58,824 nt of DNA from RGIG3102 sp964507095 (GTDB lineage: Bacteria > Bacillota > Clostridia > Oscillospirales > Ruminococcaceae): positions 1 through 58,824 of the forward strand of contig CAZDOS010000005.1 in the NCBI GenBank assembly GCA_964507095.1, written 5' to 3'. Below the pieces are notes generated by a model. It searched no databases, was not told the origin of the DNA, and saw nothing but the letters and a program-made list of their open reading frames with translations. Shown in pieces: positions 34,120-42,421 of this stretch. Numbering within the stretch: the stretch's first letter is position 1; each line of letters begins with the position of its first letter. A program made the position numbers and the translations under genes.

Positions 34120-34135
34120 TAATTTGTTGACAAAG
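34111..34135. promoter_or_regulatory. Palindromic operator of the tetR/HMA divergon
   Basis: CTTTGTCAA (34111-34119) and TTGACAAAG (34127-34135) are perfect 9-bp inverted repeats with a 7-base spacer. Each arm contains the -35 box of one of the two divergent promoters. Size and position fit a TetR dimer site. Confidence 0.8.
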
Positions 34136-34154
34136 AAAACGGGGGTGATAAGAT
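34127..34154 (+). promoter_or_regulatory. Promoter for the HMA-domain gene
   Basis: TTGACA at 34127-34132, a 16-base spacer and TAAGAT at 34149-34154 preceded by TGA (extended -10). Confidence 0.65.
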
Positions 34155-34198
34155 ATTTTTAGGACAAAACCGAATCAAAAATCACGGGAGAGTACAGA

Positions 34199-34444
34199 AT
34201 GAACAAATACACGCTCAAGGTAGAAGGAATGATGTGCCCTAAGTGCGAAGCAAGGGTCGTCGACGCTTTCAAGAAGGAAACGGGAGCCAAGAAGGTAGCG
34301 GCTTCTCACGAGGCAAAGGAATGCACGGTCATCGCAGACGAACTGACAGAGGAACTGGCAAGGAAGACTGTCGAAAAGGCGGGCTACACGATGACGGGCT
34401 TCAAGCGGGAACCTTACGGCATTAAGGGACTTTTTTCGAAATAG
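34199..34444 (+). CDS. Heavy-metal-associated (HMA) domain protein, copper-chaperone-like
   Basis: The 81-residue protein has the HMA ferredoxin-like fold pattern with the metal site GMMCPKC at about 10-16, the usual CopZ/Atx1 form being GMTCxxC. It could bind Cu(I) or another soft metal in the cytosol. Copper chaperones usually sit beside a P-type ATPase; none is here, and the C-terminal tail (GIKGLFSK) is longer than in CopZ. It is divergent from a TetR gene with a shared operator and is followed by a strong terminator, so it forms a one-gene regulon. Confidence 0.88.
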   Translation: MNKYTLKVEGMMCPKCEARVVDAFKKETGAKKVAASHEAKECTVIADELTEELARKTVEKAGYTMTGFKREPYGIKGLFSK

Positions 34445-34451
34445 GACAATT

Positions 34452-34477
34452 AAAAGGCGGGCTATGCCCGCCTTTTT
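34452..34477 (+). terminator. Terminator after the HMA gene
   Basis: AAAAGGCGGGC / GCCCGCCTTTT form a perfect 11-bp stem with a TAT loop and a T-run. The next 100 bases hold only the recD2 promoter and two TTAACC repeats 11 bases apart (34553, 34564). Confidence 0.92.
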
Positions 34478-34578
34478 CAGTATTCGAACAGTTTAAGATC
34501 CTTTCCCTTGGACTATTTCGTGACTTTTTCTCCCCGACACGGCCGCCCTTTCTTAACCATTTGTTAACCGTTCCTTTG

Positions 34579-34607
34579 TTTACTTTAGACCCCTGATAAC
34601 ATATAAT
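34579..34607 (+). promoter_or_regulatory. Promoter for recD2
   Basis: TTTACT at 34579-34584, a 17-base spacer and TATAAT at 34602-34607. Confidence 0.65.
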
Positions 34608-34643
34608 AATATAACTGATAAACCATTTCGGGAGAGGCACAAT

Positions 34644-36860
34644 TTGGCAGGAGAAGAGCTCACCAGGATCGAAGGCACAGTGTCTTCAGTCATATACAGG
34701 TCAGCGGACATGACCTCAGGCTACACCGTCGTCGAACTGGAGACAGAGGACGACCGGGTCGTTGTCGTCGGGGACATGATCGACGTGTTTCCCGGCCGGT
34801 ATCTTGAGGTGGAGGGGACGTATGTGAACCACAGCGTATACGGGCCTCAGTTCTCCGCCAGGACGGTGAGAGTGAGCCTGCCGGCGGACGAGAATTCCAT
34901 ATTGAAGTTCCTCGTCAGCGGAGCCGTCAAGGGGGTCGGGCCCATTACCGCGAGAAAGCTGGTGAAGCGGTTCGGCGCCGACACCTTCTATGTCATGGAA
35001 AACGAGCCCGAGAAACTCACCCGGTGCGGCATTTCGAGAAAGAATGCCCGGAAGATAAGCGAAGAGTTCAGAAAGCTGTTCGGAATTCAGGAGGCAGTGA
35101 AGGAGCTGACCGGAGCAGGGCTTACCACCCGGATCGCAATAAAGATGTTCTCCGTCTACAGGGAAAGGACCGTGGAGGTCTTCAGGGAGAATCCGTATGT
35201 GCTCTGCGATTATCCGTTCCTGCTGCCTTTCAGGCAGGTGGATCTCATCTGCTCCAACATGTTCTACGATTTTGAGGCAAGCGAGAGGATAATCGGCGGG
35301 GTAGTGTTCATACTCAGGCACAATTCCGAGAGAGGACACACCTGCGTTCCGTTGGACAAGCTCGTTTCAACGGCGGCGGAATACATCAATATCGAACCGG
35401 AAAGGATACGGGAAGTCATACTCGACGAGAGCGAGGACGCCATGGGATCACTTTTCGTTGAGACCGTGGACGACAGAGAATTCGTCTATCTTAAGGACCT
35501 GTATGTTGCCGAAGTCACGGCTGCGGGCAAGCTGTCTGCAATGATAGGCGATGAGAGCATTCCGATCAGAGATCTCGACAGGCAGATAGAGAGGCTTGAG
35601 AGCGTCCTGAGATTCAGCTATGCCGACAGACAGAAGGAAGCCATAAAGACGGTAGCCCAAAGCAGGGTGTCGATAATCACAGGCGGTCCGGGAACAGGAA
35701 AGACCACCCTCGTCAGAGGTCTTGTGACCATGTACGAGGACATGGGACAGATAGTCAGGCTCTGCGCTCCGACTGGAAGGGCAGCCAAGAGGCTGAGCGA
35801 GGTGACAGGCAGGAATGCGACCACCATCCACAGGCTTCTGGAGGTAGTGCCGGGAAGCAGCGGTGAAACGATAAGGTTCTTCAGGAACAGGGAAAATCCG
35901 ATACAGGCCGATGTGGTCATAGTGGATGAGTTCTCCATGGTGGACACCATGCTTTTTGCCCAGCTCATCAGCGCTGTCAGGGATTCCTCAAAAGTCGTCT
36001 TCGTCGGAGACCACAACCAGCTTCCGGCGGTCGGTCCGGGAAACATCCTTAAGGATCTTCTCGACTGCGACTTCATACCGAGCGTCAGGCTCGATGAGAT
36101 ATTCAGGCAGGCCCGGCAGAGCGATATCATAGTGAACGCCCATGCGATAAACAGGGGCGAGGTACCTCACATGCGTTCGAAGGACGGTGACTACTTCTTC
36201 ATCGAGAGGACAGCCGGGTTTGAGGAATACATTGCCGATCTGGTGGGTACAAGGCTGGTCAACGCCTACGGTCTTGACGGTTTTGATGACATACAGGTGC
36301 TTTCGCCTTCAAGAAAGGGCGAGGGCGGAACCGTCAGCCTGAACGGATATCTCCAGAAGGTGCTCAATCCTCCAAGTGAGGCAAAGCGGCAGATCACCTT
36401 CAACGGAGTGACTTTCAGGGTCGGCGACAAGGTCATGCAGATAAAGAACAACTACGACCTTGAATACATCAGGGACAGCGGAGAGACAGACACGGGAGTG
36501 TTCAACGGCGATATCGGAAGGATAGTGTCGGTGAACAGGAGAGAGAAGAGCCTGACGGTGAAAATCGACGACAAGCTTTACTCATATCCCGAAGAAGCTC
36601 TGGGACAGCTCGAGCATGCGTGGGCAGTCACTGTTCACAAGAGCCAGGGCAGCGAGTTCAAGGCGGTAGTGCTGTGTCTGTACGATGTACCGGCCCAGCT
36701 GAGATACAGGAACCTCATATATACCGCTTTCACGAGAGCCAAGGACCTGCTGGTGGCTGTCGGACAGGAAGATATCCTGCGGGAGATGGTGAAAAACAAT
36801 GCCAAGAGAGGCAGATACACGGGAATAAAGCATTTTCTGAATGAGTTCAGAGAGATATAG
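34644..36860 (+). CDS. recD2: RecD2-type 5'-to-3' DNA helicase
   Basis: This SF1B helicase acts in DNA repair and fork maintenance without RecBC. The 738-residue product has the long RecD2 N-terminal region with helix-hairpin-helix motifs (SGAVKGVGPITARKLV near 93-108), Walker A GGPGTGKTT near 347-355, Walker B V-I-V-D-E-F-S-M-V-D near 422-431, and the C-terminal AWAVTVHKSQGSEF motif. The start is TTG, 8-9 bases after GGGAGAGG. The MreB paralogue follows after 13 bases. Confidence 0.94.
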   Translation: MAGEELTRIEGTVSSVIYRSADMTSGYTVVELETEDDRVVVVGDMIDVFPGRYLEVEGTYVNHSVYGPQFSARTVRVSLPADENSILKFLVSGAVKGVGPITARKLVKRFGADTFYVMENEPEKLTRCGISRKNARKISEEFRKLFGIQEAVKELTGAGLTTRIAIKMFSVYRERTVEVFRENPYVLCDYPFLLPFRQVDLICSNMFYDFEASERIIGGVVFILRHNSERGHTCVPLDKLVSTAAEYINIEPERIREVILDESEDAMGSLFVETVDDREFVYLKDLYVAEVTAAGKLSAMIGDESIPIRDLDRQIERLESVLRFSYADRQKEAIKTVAQSRVSIITGGPGTGKTTLVRGLVTMYEDMGQIVRLCAPTGRAAKRLSEVTGRNATTIHRLLEVVPGSSGETIRFFRNRENPIQADVVIVDEFSMVDTMLFAQLISAVRDSSKVVFVGDHNQLPAVGPGNILKDLLDCDFIPSVRLDEIFRQARQSDIIVNAHAINRGEVPHMRSKDGDYFFIERTAGFEEYIADLVGTRLVNAYGLDGFDDIQVLSPSRKGEGGTVSLNGYLQKVLNPPSEAKRQITFNGVTFRVGDKVMQIKNNYDLEYIRDSGETDTGVFNGDIGRIVSVNRREKSLTVKIDDKLYSYPEEALGQLEHAWAVTVHKSQGSEFKAVVLCLYDVPAQLRYRNLIYTAFTRAKDLLVAVGQEDILREMVKNNAKRGRYTGIKHFLNEFREI

Positions 36861-36873
36861 GACGGAATAAAAA

Positions 36874-37902
36874 ATGGCAACTTTGAATGAGATTGGAATA
36901 GACCTCGGCACCACCAAGGTCATGATATACAGAGAGGGAGACGGCATCATCCTCAATGAACCCAGCGTTGTCGCGTATGACACCGATACCGAAGAGCCCT
37001 TTGCCTTCGGCGATGACGCGTTCCTGATGGTAGGAAAGACCCACAGGAGCATTACGACCGAGTACCCTCTCAAGGACGGAGTCATATCAAACTACACGCT
37101 TACCAGAGAGATGGTAAAGTATTTCATAAACAAGGTGGACAACACCAAGATGGTAAAGCCCAAGGTGTGCATATGCATACCGAGCGCCGTCACCGGCATT
37201 GAAAAGAGGGCTGTCGTGGACGCTGCGGAGAGCTGCGGAGCGAGGCAGATATTCCTCATCGATGAGCCTATAGCCGCGGCAATAGGCAGCGGAATCGACG
37301 TCATCAAGGCAAACGGAAACATAATAGTCGACATAGGCGGAGGCACAACTGACATAGCCGTCATATCCCTCGGCGGCGTCGTCGTTTCAAGATCCATAAA
37401 GGTCGCAGGAAACACTTTCGATGCAGAGATAATCAAGTTCCTCAAGAACAAGCACGGAATGGTCATAGGACAGAAGTCGGTGACCATGCTCAAGCATCAG
37501 GTGGCAGACTGCATGCCCACACAGGAGAGCTGCACTTCATATACGGTGAAGGGCATCAATCTTTCAAAGGGCCTTCCGGGAAAGATGGAGATCAATTCAT
37601 TCGATATCTATGAGGTCGTGAAGCCGATAATCGATGAGATACTTGCGGCTGTTAAGCAGGTGCTGGAGATCACGCCTCCTGAACTTTCGGGAGACATCTA
37701 CTCCAACGGAGTCACTCTCACGGGTGCAGGACGGAAACTCAGGAACCTTGACAAGTTCCTTGAAGAGCACCTTCACATCAAGACGGTGCTTGCTCCGGAC
37801 AGCGAAAAGTGCGTTGCCATCGGCACGGGAAAAGCCTTTGCCATAGCAGAATATCTCGAGACGGGCTTTGAGGACGTGACACCGGGCTTCTCGAAGAGAT
37901 AA
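36874..37902 (+). CDS. MreB-family actin-like protein (paralogue)
   Basis: The 342-residue product is an actin-fold ATPase of the MreB/Mbl family, which guides cell-wall synthesis in rods. Phosphate-binding motifs are present: IGIDLGTTKVMIY near 7-19, DIGGGTTDIAVIS near 152-164 and LTGAGRKLRNLDKF near 290-303, with PLKDGVISNY near 66-75. The typical mreC/mreD partners are absent, and it lies between recD2 and a peptidase gene, so it is probably a paralogue (MreBH/Mbl-like) rather than the main mreB. Its Thr-Lys-Val in LGTTKV, where LGTANT is common, also points that way. Confidence 0.87.
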   Translation: MATLNEIGIDLGTTKVMIYREGDGIILNEPSVVAYDTDTEEPFAFGDDAFLMVGKTHRSITTEYPLKDGVISNYTLTREMVKYFINKVDNTKMVKPKVCICIPSAVTGIEKRAVVDAAESCGARQIFLIDEPIAAAIGSGIDVIKANGNIIVDIGGGTTDIAVISLGGVVVSRSIKVAGNTFDAEIIKFLKNKHGMVIGQKSVTMLKHQVADCMPTQESCTSYTVKGINLSKGLPGKMEINSFDIYEVVKPIIDEILAAVKQVLEITPPELSGDIYSNGVTLTGAGRKLRNLDKFLEEHLHIKTVLAPDSEKCVAIGTGKAFAIAEYLETGFEDVTPGFSKR

Positions 37903-37931
37903 GGCATACAAAAAGAACGATAAATGCAGAA

Positions 37932-37953
37932 GGGCGGAGCTTCCGCCCCTTTT
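37932..37953 (+). terminator. Terminator after the mreB-like gene
   Basis: GGGCGGA / TCCGCCC form a 7-bp stem with a short loop, followed by CTTTT. Confidence 0.7.
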
Positions 37954-37969
37954 GATAGAGAATGGAAAA

Positions 37970-38503
37970 ATGCAGTACACACTGATCAGACAGAAGAGAA
38001 AGAGCATGGCAGTGAGCGTTGACAGGACCGGAAAGGTGATCGTCAAGGCTCCCTACGGCATGCCCGAAGTCTTCGTTGACGACTTTGTCAGCCGGCACAG
38101 AGATTGGATCGACAGACGCGTGCGGGAAGAGACTGACAAGGCAAGCAGGGCAAGGCCTCTGTCTGAAGACGAGATAAAGCGGCTGAAGGAAAAGGCCCGA
38201 CAGGTCATGACCCGGAAAACTGAAAAGTTTGCCGGCATCATGAACGTCACCTACTCATATATCCACATCACGTCAGCAAAGAGAAGATGGGGATCCTGCA
38301 ATTCAAAGGGAGGGATATGCTATTCCTACAGGGTCATGCTCCTCGATGATGAACGGCAGGATTACATAGCCGTGCACGAACTGTCGCACAGGAGACACAT
38401 GAACCACTCGTCCCGGTTTTATGCCGAGGTCGCAAGGGTTCTCCCGAACTACAGACAGATAGAGAAAAGGATCAGGAAATTCGAAGGGCTTGACCTGTAC
38501 TGA
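37970..38503 (+). CDS. YgjP/DUF45-type zinc metallopeptidase
   Basis: The 177-residue product fits the YgjP (DUF45, SprT-like) group of putative metal-dependent hydrolases. It shows the family's RWGSCNSKGGICYSYRVML block near 104-122 and the zinc motif HELSH near 134-138 with a downstream H-M-N-H-S and a final Phe-Y region. No secretion signal is seen. An in-frame TTG at 37952 is inside the preceding stem-loop; ATG 37970 gives the usual short basic N-terminus. Substrate unknown. Confidence 0.85.
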   Translation: MQYTLIRQKRKSMAVSVDRTGKVIVKAPYGMPEVFVDDFVSRHRDWIDRRVREETDKASRARPLSEDEIKRLKEKARQVMTRKTEKFAGIMNVTYSYIHITSAKRRWGSCNSKGGICYSYRVMLLDDERQDYIAVHELSHRRHMNHSSRFYAEVARVLPNYRQIEKRIRKFEGLDLY

Positions 38504-38516
38504 CACCTTCCGGCTG

Positions 38517-38545
38517 TTGTCGGAAAGAGCCTGTTATGGTAAAAT
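38517..38545 (+). promoter_or_regulatory. Promoter for pcrA
   Basis: TTGTCG at 38517-38522, a 17-base spacer and TAAAAT at 38540-38545 preceded by TGG (extended -10). Confidence 0.6.
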
Positions 38546-38571
38546 AATTGGATAGCAACGGAGAGTACAGG

Positions 38572-40953
38572 ATGGCTTTTGAAACAGAGATAAGATTAAG
38601 AAAAGAATACATGGAGCAGCAGTTCAGCCACCTCAACGAGATGCAGCGCGAAGCTGTTTTCTCGGTAAAGGGACCTCTGCTCATCCTTGCGGGTGCAGGA
38701 AGCGGAAAGACCAGCGTGCTCATAAACAGGATATCCAACATGGTCAGGTTCGGCGACAGCTATGCGTCGTCCTTCTTTCCGCTGAGCGCGGATGAAGAGA
38801 CCGTCCGGATGCTCGAAGAGGCCGTGAAGGAGAAGACGAGACTTCCGCTTGAAACGGAACAGCGGATCTCCGTCGGACGCGTCATGCCGTACAACATCCT
38901 TGCGATAACATTCACCAACAAGGCTGCCGGCGAGCTTCGCGAAAGACTTTCCCGTTCCCTGGGCGCTCTTTCGTCCCAGGTGATGGCAAGCACCTTTCAC
39001 TCCCTGTGCGTGAAGATACTCAGGAGAGACGGAGGCAATCTGGGGATAGCCTCGAACTTCACCATATATGACACGGACGACCAGAGAAGGACCATGAAGG
39101 AGATCTACAAGGACTTCGGAGTGGACGAGAAATTCGTTTCCGTGAGGAACGCCATCAGCAGAATGTCCTCGTACAAGGACAGGATGATATCACCCGAAGA
39201 GGCCGAATCCATGGCCAGGAACACCATGGATAAGATCGTGGTCAAGTGCTATGCGGAATACAACAGAAGACTGAGAAAGGCGATGGCACTGGATTTTGAC
39301 GACCTCATATATGAGACGGTAAGGCTGCTCAACGACTATGAGGATGTCAGGGACTACTATAACAACAGATACAGATACGTCATGGTCGATGAGTACCAGG
39401 ACACCTCAGTGGCTCAGTTCATGCTGGTCAGGCTGCTCTCGCAGCACGGCAACATCTGTGTCGTCGGAGACGATGATCAGAGCATCTACCGGTTCAGGGG
39501 AGCCACGATTGAGAACATACTCAGCTTCGAGGACAACTTCGGCGGATCGAAGGTCATCAGGCTCGAGCAGAACTACAGATCCACGCGGAACATACTCGGA
39601 GCCGCGAACAGCGTCATAAGGAACAACAGGGGCAGGAAGGGAAAGACTCTCTGGACCGCCCAGAGCGGAGGCGAGAAGGTCAAGGTCTTCGTGTTCGAGA
39701 ACGAATTCGACGAAGCGAGGAACGTGGCAGACATCATCCTGGACAACCAGAAGAACGGAGTCCCGTTTTCCGCTCACGCAGTGCTCTACAGGACGAACGC
39801 CCAGTCGGCCAACATAGAGAACGCTCTGGCCAGAAACGGCATAGCATACAGAGTGATCGGCGGGCACAGGTTCTATGACAGAGCCGAGATCAAGGATATC
39901 CTCTCCTACGTGAACATAGTGGTAAATCCTGAGGACAGTCTCAGGCTGAGAAGGATAATCAACACGCCGCCGAGAAAGATAGGGGACACGACCGTAAACA
40001 ACATACTCGCTCTCAGCGAGGAAAAGGGAGTGAGCATGATCGAGATACTGTATAATATGTACGAGTATCCGTCACTGTCCAGGTCGATAACTCCGCTCAA
40101 TAACTTCCTTCAGATATACAAGGAACTTCAGAAGGCCTACAGGGAACTGCCCCGGGATGAATTCGTCTCGAAAGTCGTCGAGATAACCGGATATGCCGAC
40201 ATGCTGAAGGCACGGGGCAAGGAAGGCGAGGAGAGGATGGACAACATCGGTCAGCTCGTGTCCAATGTCAAGGCTTACATGGACATGAACCCAGGCGCCA
40301 CCATGGACATGTTCCTTGAGGAGATCAGTCTCATAAGCGATATAGACAACTACGATGAGAAGAGCGACAGCGTGACACTGATGACGCTGCACTCGGCAAA
40401 GGGCCTTGAGTTCCCGTATGTCTTCATCGTCGGAATGGAAGAGGGACTGTTCCCGGGAGAGCAGTCCAGGTACGATCCTCATGAGGTCGAGGAAGAGAGA
40501 AGGCTCTGCTATGTGGGCATCACCAGGGCCAAGAAGGAACTGTACATGTCCAGGGCCAAGCAGAGGCTGCTGTACGGCAGGACCACGAGACCGGAGGCCT
40601 CAAGATTCCTCGAGGAGCTCGACGAGGAGACCTATGACGAGATTGACAGGTCGGTCAAGAGAAAGGAATATCTCTTCGATGATTACGAGGGAGCTTCCGG
40701 AGGAAGAGTCCCTTCATACAACAAGGGAGTATCCGGCTTTGACGCCCTTAAACCGAGAAAAGAGAGAGAGGCAACCAGGCCGTCCGTGATATACCTGCTC
40801 GGTGACAGGGTAAGACACAGGACGTTCGGTGACGGAACGGTCACGAAGGTCACCAGGGTGGCAAACGACAGCATGCTCGAGATCCGGTTCGACGATGTCG
40901 GAATGAAGAGAGTGATGGCGAACTTTGCGCCGATAAAGAAGATAAATGAATAA
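38572..40953 (+). CDS. pcrA: UvrD/PcrA-family 3'-to-5' DNA helicase
   Basis: PcrA unwinds DNA in nucleotide excision repair and clears stalled RNA polymerase and plasmid replication intermediates. The 793-residue product has Walker A GAGSGKT at 41-47, ITFTNKAAGEL near 112-122, VDEYQDTS near 266-273, and the C-terminal tudor-like HRTFGDGTV near 756. Between motifs I and Ia there is an insert of about 45 residues (61-104) that short PcrA proteins lack. ATG 38572 follows GGAGAG by 8 bases and is preferred over an upstream TTG. thyX follows after 26 bases. Confidence 0.95.
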   Translation: MAFETEIRLRKEYMEQQFSHLNEMQREAVFSVKGPLLILAGAGSGKTSVLINRISNMVRFGDSYASSFFPLSADEETVRMLEEAVKEKTRLPLETEQRISVGRVMPYNILAITFTNKAAGELRERLSRSLGALSSQVMASTFHSLCVKILRRDGGNLGIASNFTIYDTDDQRRTMKEIYKDFGVDEKFVSVRNAISRMSSYKDRMISPEEAESMARNTMDKIVVKCYAEYNRRLRKAMALDFDDLIYETVRLLNDYEDVRDYYNNRYRYVMVDEYQDTSVAQFMLVRLLSQHGNICVVGDDDQSIYRFRGATIENILSFEDNFGGSKVIRLEQNYRSTRNILGAANSVIRNNRGRKGKTLWTAQSGGEKVKVFVFENEFDEARNVADIILDNQKNGVPFSAHAVLYRTNAQSANIENALARNGIAYRVIGGHRFYDRAEIKDILSYVNIVVNPEDSLRLRRIINTPPRKIGDTTVNNILALSEEKGVSMIEILYNMYEYPSLSRSITPLNNFLQIYKELQKAYRELPRDEFVSKVVEITGYADMLKARGKEGEERMDNIGQLVSNVKAYMDMNPGATMDMFLEEISLISDIDNYDEKSDSVTLMTLHSAKGLEFPYVFIVGMEEGLFPGEQSRYDPHEVEEERRLCYVGITRAKKELYMSRAKQRLLYGRTTRPEASRFLEELDEETYDEIDRSVKRKEYLFDDYEGASGGRVPSYNKGVSGFDALKPRKEREATRPSVIYLLGDRVRHRTFGDGTVTKVTRVANDSMLEIRFDDVGMKRVMANFAPIKKINE

Positions 40954-40979
40954 CTGCTGAAATATATGGAGGATTAACA

Positions 40980-41759
40980 ATGAAAGTCAAGTTGATAGCT
41001 CATACGCCCGAGCCTGAAAAGGTCGTTGCAGCTGCTGCCAAGCTCTGCTATTCCAATGCGGAGATCGAAACTCTTCTCGAGGGCCTCACGCCTGAAAAGA
41101 GCAGAGATTTCGTAAAGATGCTCGCAGAGATGGGACATGAGAGCCCGACCGAGCATGCAAGCTTCACATTTGCCATTGAGGGCGTATCCCGCTCACTGCT
41201 GGCCCAGATCACAAGACACCGCATCGCGTCATTCAGCGTGCAGAGCCAGAGATACGTGAACCTCAAGCAGCCTGAGTTCGTGACACCTCACGAGATCGAG
41301 GGTGATGAGGCTTCACTGGAGGAATTCAACAGATCCATGGAGATCGCTGCAGAGAATTACCACAAGGTCACAAAGCTCCTCAAGGCTGCTCATAAGGAAA
41401 AGTTCATTGCAGAAGGCATGGACGAGAAGGCGGCCGGCAAAGCTGCTGAGAAGAAGGCTCTGGAGGATGCCAGGTTCATCCTTCCGAACGCCTGCACCAC
41501 AAAGATGATCATGACAATGAACGCAAGAAGCCTCAACAACTTCTTCCGTCACCGTTGCTGCAACCGCGCACAGTGGGAGATAAGAGAGCTCGCCGAGGAG
41601 ATGTTCAAGCTCGTATACCGGGTAGCTCCTTCTCTGTTTACAGCCTCAGGTCCTTCATGCGTCAGCGGTCCATGCCCTGAAGGCAAGATGAGCTGCGGCA
41701 AGGCCAAGGAGATGCGTGACAAGTATGCACGGATCAAGAGGAGCATCGACGAACTGTAA
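40980..41759 (+). CDS. thyX: FAD-dependent thymidylate synthase ThyX
   Basis: ThyX makes dTMP from dUMP using methylene-tetrahydrofolate, FAD and NADPH. The 259 residues carry the ThyX motif RHRxxSxxxxSxRY as RHRIASFSVQSQRY at 79-92 and the conserved NNFFRHRCC.RAQWEIR block near 186-203. GGAGGATT provides the ribosome site. The stop overlaps the tmk start by one base (TAATG). A Cys-rich end (CVSGPCPEGKMSCG) is worth noting. Its codon use resembles highly expressed genes here. Confidence 0.96.
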   Translation: MKVKLIAHTPEPEKVVAAAAKLCYSNAEIETLLEGLTPEKSRDFVKMLAEMGHESPTEHASFTFAIEGVSRSLLAQITRHRIASFSVQSQRYVNLKQPEFVTPHEIEGDEASLEEFNRSMEIAAENYHKVTKLLKAAHKEKFIAEGMDEKAAGKAAEKKALEDARFILPNACTTKMIMTMNARSLNNFFRHRCCNRAQWEIRELAEEMFKLVYRVAPSLFTASGPSCVSGPCPEGKMSCGKAKEMRDKYARIKRSIDEL

Positions 41760-42421
41760 TGGGAAAGCTTATAGTTATTGAAGGCCTCGACGGCTCCGGC
41801 AAGGCGACGCAGACCAAGCTGCTCTGCGAGAGGCTCGAAAGCGAGGGCATAAAGCTGCTCAAGGTCAGTTTTCCTGACTATGAGAGCGATTCTTCAGCCC
41901 TTGTAAGGATGTATCTTTCGGGCAAGTTCGGAGACCATCCGGACGACGTGAACGCCTATGCCGCATCATCGTTCTACGCCGTTGACAGATACGCCAGCTT
42001 CAAGGCAAACTGGAAAAAACAGTACGATGAGGGCTATGTCATCATAGCCGACAGGTATGCGACCTCAAACGGCATCCATCAGTGCTCCAAGCTGCCTGAG
42101 GATCAGTGGGTGGAATACCTGAACTGGCTGAGCGACTACGAATACGTGAAGCTCGGCATACCGGCACCGGATCTTGTCATTTATCTTGACATGTCGCTTA
42201 ATGTCTCCGAAAAGCTGCTGATGAACAGGTATCACGGCGATGAGACAAAGAAGGACATACATGAGAAGGACAAGGAGTATCTTCTCAGATCCAGAAAAGC
42301 GCGGCGGTTCTGCGCCGAGCATGAGGGCTGGAAGAGGATAAAGTGCGATGACGGCCGGGACCCTTACGACATTTCATACATTTCAGAGAGGGTCATAGAA
42401 GCGGTTAAAGAGGTATTATGA
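41759..42421 (+). CDS. tmk: Thymidylate kinase
   Basis: Tmk phosphorylates dTMP to dTDP, the step after ThyX. The 220-residue product begins IVIEGLDGSGKATQ with the P-loop at about 9-16, and has the DRY-type motif ADRYATSN near 100-107 and a long DxxxxxYA(A/S)-like region (VNAYAASSFYAVDRYASF). Overlap with thyX links the two enzymes in translation. Its stop overlaps the next ATG (ATGA). Confidence 0.95.
   Translation: MGKLIVIEGLDGSGKATQTKLLCERLESEGIKLLKVSFPDYESDSSALVRMYLSGKFGDHPDDVNAYAASSFYAVDRYASFKANWKKQYDEGYVIIADRYATSNGIHQCSKLPEDQWVEYLNWLSDYEYVKLGIPAPDLVIYLDMSLNVSEKLLMNRYHGDETKKDIHEKDKEYLLRSRKARRFCAEHEGWKRIKCDDGRDPYDISYISERVIEAVKEVL

Noticed and set aside
34553..34569. Two TTAACC repeats 11 bases apart before recD2
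   Set aside because: The spacing of about one helical turn is suggestive, but two six-base copies in A+T-rich DNA are not enough to call a binding site.
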